DNA of 64,000 nt from the NCBI GenBank assembly GCA_019843655.1, contig JACDQD010000106.1, forward strand, positions 62,001 through 126,000, read 5' to 3'. The notes beneath the pieces are model-generated. The model searched no databases. It had not been told where the DNA came from and saw only the letters and a list, made by a program, of their open reading frames with translations. The position numbers and the translations under genes are program-made. Shown piece after piece: positions 14,575 through 27,569 of the stretch. Within the stretch, counting starts at the first letter, position 1. Every line of letters starts with the position of its first letter. The DNA comes from Lethocerus indicus (Eukaryota > Arthropoda > Insecta > Hemiptera > Belostomatidae).

Positions 14575-16981
14575 CGAGAGCCCCGTCCACATTACACTTA
14601 GCTGTCTGTCAAATCTAAGCCCAAGTCAATCATTAATATATACACACGCCGGTTCGTTACCAATAGATATAATCATAGATTACGTTAGCAAATATCTGTT
14701 ACAGCGCGTCGGAATACCGCCTATCTCCACTCTGTTCCATCCCGCTTCATCCGGTCCCGATAATTAAGCGGATAGAAATGCAAAACTACGATTTGCGGTA
14801 TTGTGATCGTTTAGTGCGGGCATACACTTAACAGGAATTAACTAATCTTCGCGTTCAAGAAAATCCTGTCAAGGTGCGCTGCAATAAATCAAATACTTGG
14901 GAGTTTCGAGTTGAGAAAGAGCCATTAACTTGTTAAAATGAGAGGGAGTTGAAGGAGTTTAGGCGAAGGTTTTCTCCACCTCTCTTTGTCCTCTTTCAAG
15001 CGATCAGTATTCGGGGTTAAATGGTTGACTACTTTTGTCAGGATTGAAAATTTATTAAGTTCAAAATATAATAGTTGGTGGCCACGGCAAAACTATTTGC
15101 CGACGACAGATATATATGTTTTATATATCTGATTACTGTGAGAGAGACCACGCTATAAAGATCTCGTGAGACCCAATTATCTATAATTTTTATGGAAGGG
15201 CAAACAAATCAAATGTCAGTTCTATAGAGGCATATATGAAACAAATTGTGCGCTATCCCAAATCTTAGGTGAGATTGATTTTCAGTTTTTAATGACACAA
15301 CATTTCGTACTTCCGTAAATAATGTGTTCCGCTTCCAGACTGCGTTTGAAAGCGGGGCAATAAAAGCTCCCCCCCCACCACACCCCTTTGAAGTGTTCAC
15401 GGCCATGAAAAAGTCATTCAAGTTTGGTCCGAATTTATTTCAACGGCCGCATCGCACATTCCCAACCCCCTTCAACAGAGCCCAAACCCCCCGAAATCTG
15501 GTGTCACGCCCCTTCAACAATAAAACACAGATAATTGTACCGGTTAATGTGTTCCCGCGACCTAACAGGGCGGGCATTAAAGCGCAGTTTTATTATTGCC
15601 CCTCCCTCCCCCCTCTGTAATAACATCAGACGTGCCGACTATTAATTAAAATAATACGGTTTTTCGTACGCCCGGTTGTAATTTCAAATCCAGCCCCGTT
15701 TCGACAACAGAGTATTCGCGCTTTGTTCGTACTAGTTTTCGATTGTTTTTAGTTCCAAAATTGGGTTACTTTTTGACGACCATATGTTGGGCTTGAAATT
15801 ATGATCGACTTACGGACTGTGTGTATATAATTAATCGAAACCGCCAGCAATGTGCACGCAGTCGGTTCTCTCCCGCCGGCCACTATTTGCCCTCTGCTAA
15901 TTGCTCTAACGAGAGGTAGCTGCGCTAGTTACGGTTCGACCTACTTGAAATGCTTGTTAAAGCAGGTCCCCACCGCCGGCCTCTAGGAGGAGAAGAGTGA
16001 CACGCAACACTGGGAGAAAACAGGGCGCCCGAGAGGATTAAAAGTATAAATTACGAAGTAATAAATTTAAAAGGGCCCCGCCGATAAATCAAAGAGTTTT
16101 CCGAAGCCGGTCTAGTTTATAAAGACGGGTACGTCCAGTTTTCAGACTGAAACTTAAGTCCGAGTTTGTGATGAAGTCACAGTACCGCCATTAATTCTTC
16201 CATTTAATGCCGTCGTTTTAATTAAAAATACACGCTGACTCGTACTGGTATTTAATTACCCGGAGCTTAGTGCGGATACAATTTACGTTTACAATGAATG
16301 TACATACTGTATATTTAGCGGTCTACCGTCCGACAATCAATTATTTAAACATTACACAACCTTGTATGGACACAGATCAGTAAAAGATTAAATATTGGTC
16401 TATTCAGTAGTCATTTGATTCGTCTACAAATGAGACATAAAATTCGTTATCAAAACGTGGCAAATGATAAATTCGTTTGAGTGAAATGAAATTATGGCCT
16501 GACAAATATTACATTGGCGATGGAGTACGTGAAACGGACGTGACATTATAAACTACTTAGGACATGAATTTTGAAGGAATACTCGGGGAAACCGGTTAGT
16601 TGAATTCTGATAGCGCCCGGGCCGGGGGTTTTCCGGTTCGGTTGCGGGTTTTACATATTACTTAGTTCATTATTCACCGACGGTAAGTGGAAAGGAGAGT
16701 TCTTTCGTGACAGTGACGCGAGGACCGAATTAGGTCGAGGGGGGTTTGCGCGGGGTGTGTCGGAGGCAGTGAGGCCGGCCCTAAATCATTTCGCGCTCTC
16801 AATTAATCAACACCTAGCGGACAGGTGCTCCAAACGTTTACCGCCCCCCAAAACCAAGTTTCAAACACAGTCAGAAACAATGGACCGCAACCGGAACTTT
16901 GCCAACCTTTTAACTCGTCCGATTTAGTAACGAGGACGACGAATTACATTATCTGTTAGGGCCAGTCGAAGAGATTCTTAC

Positions 16982-16987
<6 letters not shown>

Positions 16988-17037
<50 letters not shown>
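16988..17037. repeat. (AT)25 microsatellite abutting a mariner end
   Basis: Perfect AT run directly followed by the mariner-like end at about 17036. TA is the mariner target site, which fits insertion into this run or expansion from it. Confidence 0.95.
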
Positions 17038-17040
<3 letters not shown>

Positions 17041-17400
17041 CTTGACAACTAAGTAATTGCAGATTTCACCAACAAGTGGAGTTGTACATATTTTTAAGTA
17101 CGTCAACACCTTTGCACAGATAAGATTCCTCGATATGTTATTATTTGGTCCTTTCTGAAACATCCAGTATCAAAATTACATTGAAGCCTTAAAAGAACGG
17201 CAGTGTCAGTACTGGTTCGAAAAATTCCGGTCGGGTTATTTTTCATTAAACGATGACCGAATAAAGGCCATTATTGATTCAGATCACCATAGTTCAAAAA
17301 GGAACATTGCAGAGAAGCTGAATATATCTTATACGTGCATTCAAAACCATCCACGGCTTATCTGTGCAAAGATGTTGACGTACTTAAAAATATGTACAAC
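17036..17400 (+). mobile_element. mariner relic with internal inverted repeat
   Basis: Directly after the (AT) run comes TTGGCTTGACAACTAAGTAA, which resembles mariner termini as I remember them, followed by a broken transposase frame. A 44-bp segment at 17081-17124 recurs inverted at 17357-17400 with one mismatch, flanking the transposase scrap. The far mariner end is not recognised, so the copy is truncated or rearranged. Confidence 0.7.
17177..17356 (+). pseudogene. mariner transposase fragment (N-terminal DNA-binding part), broken
   Basis: The frame starting near YIEALKERQCQYWFEKFRSG matches the helix-turn-helix part of mariner transposases. It continues YFSLNDDRIKAIIDSDHHSS and NIAEKLNISYTCIQNH. 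Compared with the family as I remember it, the stretch after FSL that normally reads like xEQRSGRPxxVD is missing, an in-frame deletion of roughly a dozen codons. The frame then stops resembling transposase at 17356, exactly where the inverted repeat begins. No catalytic DDD domain is present, so it is not functional. Confidence 0.85.
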
Positions 17401-17446
17401 GACACCGTGGATGTAAATGTAGATGTAGGATGTAAATCCTAGGACC

Positions 17447-17554
17447 GTGTCATTATCCCTTGCCCCGATTAGAGAACTGTTGGACAAAATGGCCGGGGCT
17501 CGTCTGTTCGCCACGCTCGGTCTAAAGTGGGCCTATCGTGAAATTCGGATGAGG
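17447..17554 (+). pseudogene. Ty3/gypsy retrotransposon reverse-transcriptase fragment
   Basis: About 36 codons read LAPIRELLDKMAGARLFATL then GLKWAYREIRM. This corresponds to the gypsy-type RT segment that usually reads P-(I/L)-PR-I-x-(E/D)-LLDxLxGAxxFSxLDLxSGYxQIxM. The LD of the LDL motif and the SGY are altered here (LGLKWAY), so the active-site neighbourhood is not intact. No LTRs, protease, RNase H or integrase are recognisable nearby. It is a small relic next to the mariner scrap. Confidence 0.75.
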
Positions 17555-17889
17555 TGGAGGAGGCTGCTCTCAGTTTTGAGTGCGGAGTGTGCTATTGGAT
17601 CGATTGTTATGCCGGCAACTGTGGGAGAAGTATAAAATAAAGCAATGCGAAATTTGCGTGAAAAAAGTTACTGTTTACTGCTGGTCACTGCTTTAAACAT
17701 TTTTATAACTAATTTGGATACTATGTCGCTAATTCTGAATTTTATAAATGGATAATTGGCATAAATATTTCTCTTTTTATTGGTTCAATTTAATTTATTT
17801 TGTTATATGTGTAATGGGAATTCCCTCAGTGCAATTATTAAATTTAGAATTTGAATCTTATGGATGGAAGGAAAAAATAATTATTACAC

Positions 17890-20800
17890 GCATACATTTT
17901 TAAAATTTATTTCAAACACATGTACATTACCTTAACATTTTAATATGACTCAAGATGGTGAAATCTGTAGTGTACACAGAAGGCATAGATCCTTCTTCAT
18001 TACTGCCAAATAGCAAAGCAACACAATGTTCAAGATGTTATCTAAAACTTAGCAATACCATGGTAGCTTTAATATCGACTACCGAAACATTGTAAATATA
18101 CTTTGTGCCACACGGACTGTACAGTTTTTCCTTATAATAGTTATCAAATTCTCTATAATGTTAAAATCTATGACTTATTACAATCAATATATATTTTTTA
18201 TTTATTTATATATATATATATATTTATTTATATATATTATCTATTACATAACTTGCTAGAGATTTAAGAATGTTACACTTGATATGGGGGCACAAATCAT
18301 GATATGTTTCGATTGTGGTGTTTTTATAACATCTATGACCCCTGACACTGCCATTTAATAGTTAAAGAAGGCTAGAGACGAAAATGTCTACCAATCATCA
18401 CAAAAGTTACGCACATCGAGGTCATAGATCCAACACCTTGGTCACCCAACAAGGTCAAGGTTACTGGCTGCAGACCAAAGTGTTTGTATTCAACAAAATT
18501 AACATTTATTTAATTTAATTATGAAAAAGAAAATTATGAAAAAGATAAATATCAATGAAGAATGATAGATAATGAACATCCAACACACCAAAAATAAAAG
18601 TTAAAACAAATAAATACCAATATACACAATTAGATTGATATAACAAGAATTAAACCTATAATAATAGTATAAATAAAAAATACAACCCTCTGGTCTATAG
18701 CCATAAGATCTCCTCAAACCATTACCAAAACCCACTGTACACACATCTCACTACAACTTTTACCCTATATACAACACAGAGTAAGAATTATTTTACTCGT
18801 ATGGAGGTCCTCATGTTATTACCTATAAAGCTTCATGAATTAGACGCTGTATTAAATACTTATAAATAACTGCATAACAATAAATACAAAAGCCAATATT
18901 TTTATATCAAATGAATTAGAAAAGAATATATCAGCTATGCGAATAGCAGAATTCAATATTATAGCTCTCAGTTAGCATTAAAAATTTAGCAGAAAATTTG
19001 ACACATGAGGGCCTACAATACTTTTCAATTTTTTTTTCTACATCATACAACAAGAGGCTTTCAGCTAATAGAAACATTTATAGATCCTAGCCTAATTCTG
19101 ATATGTACGTTTGTTGATGTGCACTACCCCAATCAAGGATAATGCCCCTGTAGCATTTGAGCTGAATTAACTTATATATTTTTTTTTTCAGTTGTCTTAC
19201 AATGTTCGCACGCTTCTCAAAAGACATGCAATATTTATGGACGGAAATATTCCGCGGAGTTGTCTAAGTTGTATTTTGTTAGGGCTGGGAAAGGCTATAA
19301 AAATGTTTATATGACTGATTGTCATGCATGGAATATAAATTACAAAGTGATTTATATAACAATTTTGAAGTTTTTTAAATTAACGTGAAACAAAAGCTTA
19401 TTTTACTAATTTGATTTTAACGAAGGACAAAATACAACCTAGATAGGTAATGCAACTCCACGTACAAATGGCTAAAGCAATGTTTGCAAAGTTATCTAAC
19501 ATGACATTGCTTACATTAACACTATAAAGAAGTGCAATGTCAAACTGGTCTCAATCACAAATAACTTCACCAACTGTATCCTAAACTTCACCATAATAAG
19601 TTAAACAATAATTAATATACTACTGTAATATGTATCACATCAACCAGACATACGCACACAAAGCAAATTTAAACTATTAAACTACAATTCTAAAACTACC
19701 ATAAATATAATATTTGGTTAACATCATAACCTTAAATTTAAATAGAAACAACAAGATAACTAAGGCTTTAAAGGAGAAACATATACATTGTTGGAATTTG
19801 CGCTAAAGCCCAAGTTTTAGATTTAACAAATATCTTTGGTATTTATTTTCCATTTGGTTCTGAGGAAAATTTTGACTTTTCTTAAAAGATGGTCTACTGA
19901 AAATAATTGTAAAAAGTTACTCCATACCATGAAAATTACATTTTCTATTTAACTATATAAGCTTTGCTGAATATACTCAAAGTGGAATGTTGTTACTCTA
20001 TTTAAAAAAAATAAATATATTTTAAATGAACTAGCCAAACAGAATTTTCACAATAGATTTCAGTATGAAAATACATTATGTACAAAAGCACAAATATTCA
20101 TTTAGTTCCAATTTTTGAATTGAATCTATATTGCTTCTTTACTTAAAATATTCATAAAATATTACTGTCAAAAATAATTGATCGAGTTAATTGATATCTA
20201 TAGCAATAACCTTTTATAGATTAAATACAAAATTCTATTGGGAATTATGAAGTCCGAATTCAATAAATCTTAGAACAGCTGTAGGCATTTAAATTAGTAT
20301 AAAAGCAATTAAATATAGGCATAAGGAGGAGTTAATAGAAATAATCTTCAGGATTATGAAAGTTTACAATACTAATCAAACAGGAATATACCAAAAAAGA
20401 AACAGTAAAATAATTAATTATAACAAAGGCAAATACGAATAATAAAATATCCTAAGAATAAATTATCTAATAATATACAATTTGCAAAAATGCATTTTTC
20501 ACCTAAATACAATGGTAAATTATCTACATTAACTTGAATAGTTAAAATTATTCCTAAAAAAATATTCAAACTTTGGTCTTGCTGCATATGAAACTCAAGG
20601 ATTGTCTGACCTGCTGATTAAACAAAATAATATACTCAGTCTCCTATATTCATTACTACTTACAATAGAGACTCTGTACTAATAAACTAAATAACTTTAA
20701 ACTAAGAACTAATGATGTACAATTGATTTAAAATATATGTTTTCTCTTATACAAACAGCTATTATTAAGAAAGTAAGACACACTTAAGAAATGTTAAGAG

Positions 20801-22025
20801 AAAAATAAAGAGATTAATCATTTTAAATGAACAGATGTTTTCTCAAATGCTATGATTTAAGTACAACATATTCAAAAATAAATCTCAATTTACAATAAAA
20901 AATGAAGAAGAAATTAAAAATTTTGATATGACTTGATATGTTATCACTGTACACAATTAATTTTCATCCTTTAATGATTATTGCTTTAGACAAATCCTAA
21001 TTTAAAAGAACATATAAATTCACTTAAAAAACAACTATATATTAACTATGTTAGATTGAATTTATATTAAAACCGTTACAAATACTTTGTCTTGTTTCTT
21101 AAAAAATACATAAATAACATTTATAAATAGAGATTAGGGCACTGTGAAATGATGCTAAATTTGCACCCTTGTTACATTAAAAAATTCTACTACCACCCTC
21201 CCATGGTACGGGAATGTAAAGAATATAAAGGATGATTAACTCTACAGAACAATCTAGCCTACAAGTTTAACACCACGTTCATCAGCTTTCTAAATCAGAA
21301 AAGATGCACTATATTTCTAAGTATAGTACATGAATGAAACGACACATCATTTATTAATAATAATTATAAATAGTACAGGCCTCTTATATAATTAAACATT
21401 TTTCTCTTTTTTAATTTAATTTATAGCCTTAAATACATTCCAATATACCTACATAGCATAACATATAGGGCACCTTTGGTTTATTAAAAGGGGCATACAC
21501 ACAAACATGGATGTCTAATTCCAGTCGGAGTTCGTGTCCTAGCTGATTAATTAATAATTTTTAAATTACTGTAAAACATGGAATGTCAGTATCATAAAAT
21601 AAAGTTTCTATTCTCAACAATCTCATAGTCAAATATATCATCTCTTGTAATCATTTTGTGAACAATTCCACTTTAAGCTCATCATATAACATTAAGTAAT
21701 TTGGTTGATAAAATACACGAGATAATTAAAGTACAATATACATTAAATGATAGAAATTATTTCTCAACATTAACATTAGAGATAAAATAAAATATTTAGA
21801 TATCTTGTAATTTATATTATTAATATGTTGCGACATTCACAGAAGCAACAAATCCATAGTCTTTGACTTCTTACTGGTTAATTTTTTTAAAATAAAATAT
21901 TGGATTAGTTTCCATGGATGTGTTGCCCTTAAAATGGCGGATGTTAGCCTCTTGCACTCTCTACCAGCTCCATCTCCCATTGTCAAGTGTTTGCTATATG
22001 TTGTGCTGGTGGCATGTAGTTGTAA
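17890..22025 (-). other. cpo: candidate long 3' UTR of cpo
   Basis: The 4.1 kb after the proposed stop are AT-rich, contain no supportable ORF and lack the GC-rich patches common elsewhere in the window. On the transcript strand there are many AATAAA-type signals. The most distal good one corresponds to plus-strand TTTATT at 17906-17911, giving a cleavage site near 17890, just before transposon scraps begin at about 17.55 kb and below. An earlier cluster of AATAAA sites lies near 18200-18230. TGTANATA (Pumilio-type) motifs occur on the minus strand at 18766-18773 and 20077-20084. Extent and polyadenylation site are inferred. Confidence 0.4.
17906..17911 (-). promoter_or_regulatory. candidate polyadenylation signal AATAAA
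   Basis: Minus-strand AATAAA near the distal end of the AT-rich block after the cpo stop. Several others exist upstream in the transcript (for example about 18200-18230), so which one is used cannot be decided from sequence. Confidence 0.3.
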
Positions 22026-22061
22026 TTAACATTGTCCATTTTCTTCGAGCCTGGTGGTTCC
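22026..22061 (-). CDS. cpo: probable last coding exon of cpo (short C-terminal tail)
   Basis: A strong acceptor (polypyrimidine tract ending TTTTCTTAG) is followed on the minus strand by sequence that, in the phase 0 left by the RRM2 exon, encodes GTTRLEENGQC and a stop at 22026-22028. That leaves only a few residues after RRM2, as in two-RRM relatives where RRM2 is nearly C-terminal. No other acceptor with a convincing continuation was found between 24222 and 22062. A second frame of the same exon is open for 25 codons to about 21987 but needs phase 2, which no visible donor provides. Placement is an inference from splice signals and phase, not from residue conservation. Confidence 0.5.
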   Translation of the reverse strand, partial: GTTRLEENGQC

Positions 22062-22921
22062 CTAAGAAAATAAAAAATTAAAAGATAAGAATGCTGAATT
22101 TTTAAGTATTATAAGATCACACATCCTATCATATAGCAATGTGGTGTCAGCTAAAATACGGGGATGAAAAGTAAAAAAATGGTTTGCAAGCAGTAAAAGT
22201 GTGCTGAAAGTGTTCTGTGTTAATAATATCCGACACCACATATCTTGATATTGAATAAAGACCATGCAAAATACTGTTTGCAATTAGAAAGCATACTGAA
22301 CATGCAACTGTTGCTCCATTTAATCCAATATACTACTTAAGAAAACTTAGATTTCCAGAAAATAACCACTATTTACAGATTTCCCATTTCTAAGAAAAAA
22401 TTAGTCTTGAGACAAACAGGGCTAATACTGATGGAATATTCTCAATATATTTTTTTTTAATTATGAAGAAAGATATACAGTATACAATATATTAGATTGA
22501 CTCCTTATAATTAACTCTTATAGTCATAAGTCATACTGCTTAGTCTTATTTGTTAATTCCAAACAGATAGGTGGAGCTGCATGGATGGAGTAGCTTATAT
22601 ACGAATTTACTTATGTATGCTAATATTATGTACAAAATCCCTATATATAGTGTAATTTTTGCAAATTTTAAATTCAAAAATACTCAGAATTCAGATATTC
22701 CTGTGGACAATAACATACAATCAACTGCTAATATTAGGTAGTATAAATATATGTGTTACTTGGCCCTTTTAAGCCAATTATGTGGCAGGCTGTCTGTCCA
22801 TAATGAGGCATACAACGAAGTACTAAGCATGTATATATTTGTATTGACATACAACAGTTAAGAACCGGGAACATCCATTGACAGTTTAGTTAGTAAAACA
22901 TAATAGAAAATTTCTCTCTCA

Positions 22922-22986
<65 letters not shown>

Positions 22987-24222
22987 ACCCTATCTTTTGA
23001 TCTATGAAATTACCCATTAAATTTTTAAATTAAAAATAAGTAACATGATACCAGGAGTATCATATTAAACTTAAATGATATCTCATGGTTAATAACATCA
23101 GTAAACTGTTGCCGAGAAAACTATAGTTCCCAGTAGCATCAGGAATAACATAGGCTTAGTACTCAAAAATCATTCCCATACTGTTCTTCCGTTAATGAAA
23201 AACAGTGTTTACCGATGACACACTAATTATAAACACAGGCCTTAATTAATTGCTATTTCACAAGGTTTATCGGGGTTGGGGAAAAATTTACAAAAGTACG
23301 ACTCTGTTTCGTTAAAAAAGTCGTATTATTTTAAAATAAAACTAAATAAAAATAAAAATTAAAATCCTTTGTCTTCCAGTTAATACAATTCGAAACCCAC
23401 TGCCTTATGTTTCTTGAAAGTAAATAGAATGGCCGAAATGTTAACGTAAACTCCTGCAAATTCGTTACCGTAATGTTAGCTTTATCAATTCATAAATTAA
23501 ATGTATCCAATAATCGGGTAGGATAGAATATTAACAAACTGGACTTATTCAGCCGAAATAATAAGTTTATTTCCTTCTAAAAATATTTCACTTCGAACGG
23601 AGTCATCGTTATTTAAAAGGAATAAACCTTGGGATGGCAGTTTTAAAGCAATTATGTATTCCAATGTTACCCGAGTATTAAACTATCCCCTTTCGCATGT
23701 TTGGGTTCGGATTAGATCAGTTTCGGTTAGTACTACAGCCGACTCTCACACATTAATGTCACTTGTCGGTGATGATAATAAATAAGCGAAGGGAAATGAA
23801 AAGAGAAAATGAAATATGTTTTCACCGAAGTACCAACCGAACTGACGATGGCGAGGTCAAACAAGCACGGGGGATATTATATTTATGGGGAGGTCCATAC
23901 CCGAGAGTACGATTTTCTTGCGTTTCATCGTTCAACGTCTTGCCGAGTGATAGTGCTGGCGGGATGCTTCGTCCAGCGCGAAATCGGAGCTAGTCTAGCA
24001 GAGGACTTAGAGCCTAATATCGGACGAGCGATGATTCTCAAAGTGTCAAAATAAACGCGCGTCGAGCATCGTCAACATTTCGGCCACATCCATTGCACAT
24101 TGGGAACTATAATTCATGCAGCGAACGAATTCTTCGGTAACATTGAAAAATTAACCGCCGACGATTCGGAATCGAATGTGGACGCGATCCCAGTCGGGCG
24201 TCGTACCCAAAATTGGTTGTAC
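22062..24222 (-). other. cpo intron between RRM2 second half and last exon
   Basis: About 2.2 kb, mostly AT-rich. It holds a (CT)n microsatellite at 22913-22982 and no coding signal I can support. Confidence 0.5.
22913..22982. repeat. (CT)n microsatellite in cpo intron
   Basis: About 70 bp of CT repeats with one interruption at 22921-22924. Confidence 0.97.
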
Positions 24223-24400
24223 CTCAGACATTTTGGACTTGGCGTACTCGATCCGAATGGCTCCCCGGTCGGAAGACAGCAGGTAGGATCCCTGGAGTGT
24301 GGCCATCGCCTGGGAGGCGCACATTATGTCGTGGAACTCGACGAAGGCCACCGGCGATCCACCTTTAGAGTGCAACCGTAGCCGGCAGAATCCTGGCAGG
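24223..24400 (-). CDS. cpo: cpo exon: second half of RRM2
   Basis: This 178-nt exon encodes 59 residues after one base that completes a Ser codon. It reads LPGFCRLRLHSKGG (beta2), SPVAFVEF (RNP1, beta3), DIMCASQAMATLQG (helix 2) and GAIRIEYAKSKM (beta4), so RRM2 is complete at normal domain length. The RNP1 octamer lacks the usual basic residue and Gly at its start, as in RRM1 here, a feature I recall for the RBPMS/Mec-8 group. The acceptor is TGTCCGACAG; the donor is GAG|GTACAA, phase 0. A second possible donor, GTACGA, would end the exon at 24207 in phase 1. Confidence 0.93.
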
Positions 24401-25676
24401 CTGTCGGACAACAATACACTAGTACCTCTCAACACCCTCCCGAGGAGCGACCGGGACATGTACACCCTGCACCACTGCACTTCTCACACATACCATTCTC
24501 AATATCATCGCGCCATTCTAAACGTCCGACCTTGTTAAAACTCTTTTAACTTCCGGTCGAGCCGTATCACGCCGAAGATTCAACTTCGATTCGATTTTGA
24601 CGAAGGTGTTTCAGACATTAAACTGTGTTCTCAAGACGGTAGCGAAAAAAGTTCGTGCGTGCGTACGTACATGTCCCCCAATCCGACCGATTGGACGAGC
24701 ACATTGGATACTGACTCCCACCAATAGGAAGGAAATAGGTGTAATCGTCTGGAATGTTTTCAACAGTTTCGGAAATATGGAAATGTGGAGGGAATCTAAT
24801 GATATAGAAGTAGCGTTATTGATTGGCGAAATTAATGGATCTTTAAAAGGTTAAATCAATAAATTTTAAGGAAACTTTAAAAACAGTAATCTCGAAAACT
24901 GAACTCAAATTCCAAATTAAAGTAATCAGCAGTAACCAGTATACGATAATTACATAACTATATAATTTCGTTTCTTCTTTTATAATTCCCCTTAAATATG
25001 TGTTGATTTGGACAAACTGAAAAGAGAAATCTGTATCCAATGTGCGGGCAATAGGTTGGCGATGACTCCTTGCCTACTGCTTACCCTCGTCCTATCACCC
25101 CGGTCCACAAATACACTCGCACAACCTCCTTTTTAGTATTCCCAATCTTTCGCGTCGTTCGTGTGTATTTTTAAATCTTGATTGTGAAAGAAAAATAAAT
25201 TAAAAACAAAACAAATTAACCAAATAAAAATTAAACCTCTGAACCGACACCTCTTGCAGTATACGTTAGAGATAATAAATACTGTATGTAAATGCGTGTG
25301 TGCGTGTTTATGTGTGCGAGACTGAAATTGATACATGGTGCAGGACAACGAAATAAATAAGAAAATAAATCTGTGCAACATTTAGTCAATAAAGCTCTTA
25401 GAAATAAAAGTGCGTGACAGTTTCTCTCGCCCTCTGTCTCACTCTCTCTATTTTTATTTTTGTGATTACAGAAAACTGGTCGAACAGCAGTCTCGATGCG
25501 GAGAATGAACTCGAAAAACGAATAAAGTTGGAAATCGTCTCTCGAAAAACGCCCAACAGGAATTATTTTGTATATATCGCTTTACTTAGTTATTTTTCAA
25601 CTTTAAAATACTCACTACGAGCCACACATAGATCAGTCGACAAGTCGAACAGAATAAAAACAAAAAATAAAACATA

Positions 25677-25700
25677 AAATAATAATAATAATAATAATAT
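25677..25700. repeat. (AAT)n microsatellite
   Basis: About eight AAT units. Confidence 0.9.
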
Positions 25701-27525
25701 TGTGCTCCAAGATTGGTGATAGTGGGATGTTTGAGGGTGGTGCGAAGTGTATTGGCTTAGGGGGTCACAGTGCGAGAGTAAAAAAAGGGTTGGCGTGTAA
25801 ACTGTGGAAGCTGCATGCGTTTTACTACTGTGCTCATTTCATGGACATTTCATTGCAATTACCGTTTTATGAAAATTTCTGACGACAAAGCGGAGAGTCC
25901 TTAATAAGAGTGTTAGACGTAATTCCTCCAATCGGTAAGTGATTTCGTTTTCGATCGCACTAAATTCAAGCGGATAAACCGCGTGTCCTCATAACGGTAT
26001 TGGAGGTGAATAAAAAGTAAACGCCAATACTCGAGCTGGGGGTCAAGCTTAGAGTTAGAAAATGGGTAGAAAATGCGCCAGTAACTAATAGGGGGCGCCG
26101 TCACTGTGTAGAGCGCATTCTGCCGATTCCTTTCGGCACTGAACCACTCTATCGGCGAAGGAGTAATTGTAACCTGCGGCTTCGAAAGACGGTGGATCGG
26201 CTGGAAACTTACTCCGAGCGAGTACGGTAAGTTATTCGAAGCTGGAGGCCACAGTGAATCGCTGCTCTCTGAAGGAATCGTTCTACTGCAATCCAACGCT
26301 AAGAATACCGAGGTTTGTTAGGAGAAACTGAAATTTGAGGATTCAAAACAAGCTCCTCCTTATTCACCAAACTCTGGCCCGCGATTCTGTCAAATAGGTG
26401 TGATTTCCACCACTTTTTAAAAATTAAAAATGACCGAGTTGGTCGTCGACTCAGGACTTGAAGAAAGCGACGCACTACTTGCTGCGAGTACAAGACAAAA
26501 CCTTTCAAACTTCAGTGCAATTGAGAAGAGTTGAGAAATTACATCAGTTTTATTATGGTCCGTTTCACATTCTAATAAATCCCATTTTCTAACTTTAGCT
26601 TGACTGTCCCCGCGTATTTTGACACTGGCGAAGATTTCAAACAATACAAGTTAATAAATGTAATAAAAATACTGATTCCGAATGAGAGTAACGAAATGTA
26701 GAAAAAGATGAAAAATGATTGACGTTAAAAATTAATTCGTTAATAAACTCAATAAGTAGTTGATGGAAGTAAGAACTATAATGTGAAATCAGTGAAATCT
26801 CTGAATAGAATAAGAGGAAATACGTGGCCAACACTACGGTCGAGATACATATTATTCCGGTAGTAGTTTTAGTGAAATGTGCATCAAATGAGAAGTTAGC
26901 GTATTAATAGTACATATTACGACCAACCCCTCAACCACATACAAATGCAACTACATTTTAAAACCATTAATCAGTGAATAAAAAAATTCAAATCTGAGGC
27001 ATATACATACACAATAACATATATATATTGTTTAGCTATCTCGCCGTTATCAAATCAAACATAGTTATCTGACTTTGCCATCAATAGATATTCAGGAAGT
27101 TAAATGAATAATGTGAATGCGCAGAAAGATGAATGCTTCATATCGATATAGCCATAATTTGAGAGATTATTAAAGTTATCAATATTATTGTTACATTACT
27201 ACGTTTAATAAATTTAATGTTCAAATACAACAGAAATTGAAGAGTAATTAAAAGAGTAGAGTTAGGATTATAATTTTGAGTTACTGATGTCACAAAACTG
27301 AACAGTTTGTGCATAGAAAATAATCAATTATTGCTAGCCGCGAACATTGCTGTAGCGCCGTAGACTTCGTGTGTTTCTACGTCCTGTCCCTGGTTTGGTC
27401 TTTTGATAGACCGGTTTCGGCTACTAACCATCTTTAGTAGCGGTGTTAGTCACTTCGGATGCTTTTTGGGCATTGATAAAACCAGGGGGATCTCAAATTT
27501 AGGAGTCAAAAGAGACAAGATATGA

Positions 27526-27569
27526 AATTACTTAATACGCATTAAGTAATTCAGACGTTTTATCGTCTG
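27526..27569. repeat. two adjacent perfect hairpins inside the left arm of copy A
   Basis: AATTACTTAAT (27526-27536) pairs perfectly with ATTAAGTAATT (27541-27551) around a 4-nt loop. CAGACG (27552-27557) then pairs with CGTCTG (27564-27569). The other arm keeps the second hairpin in diverged form. Confidence 0.85.

Larger units (their letters stand above)
1..17035. other. downstream flank of cpo, no gene recognised
   Basis: About 17 kb without a supportable gene. Open frames are under 150 codons, show no domain and often overlap on both strands in GC-rich patches. Apart from the repeats listed separately I see only unassigned noncoding sequence. A neighbouring gene's unrecognised exons cannot be excluded. 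Confidence 0.5.

Noticed and set aside
18420..18475. Nuclear-receptor-like CAAGGTCA motifs in the candidate 3' UTR
   Set aside because: They only partly match the consensus, and DNA-binding sites in a 3' UTR are not specifically supported.
25913..26296. 127-codon open frame on the minus strand
   Set aside because: No family resemblance; possibly repeat-derived but unsupported.
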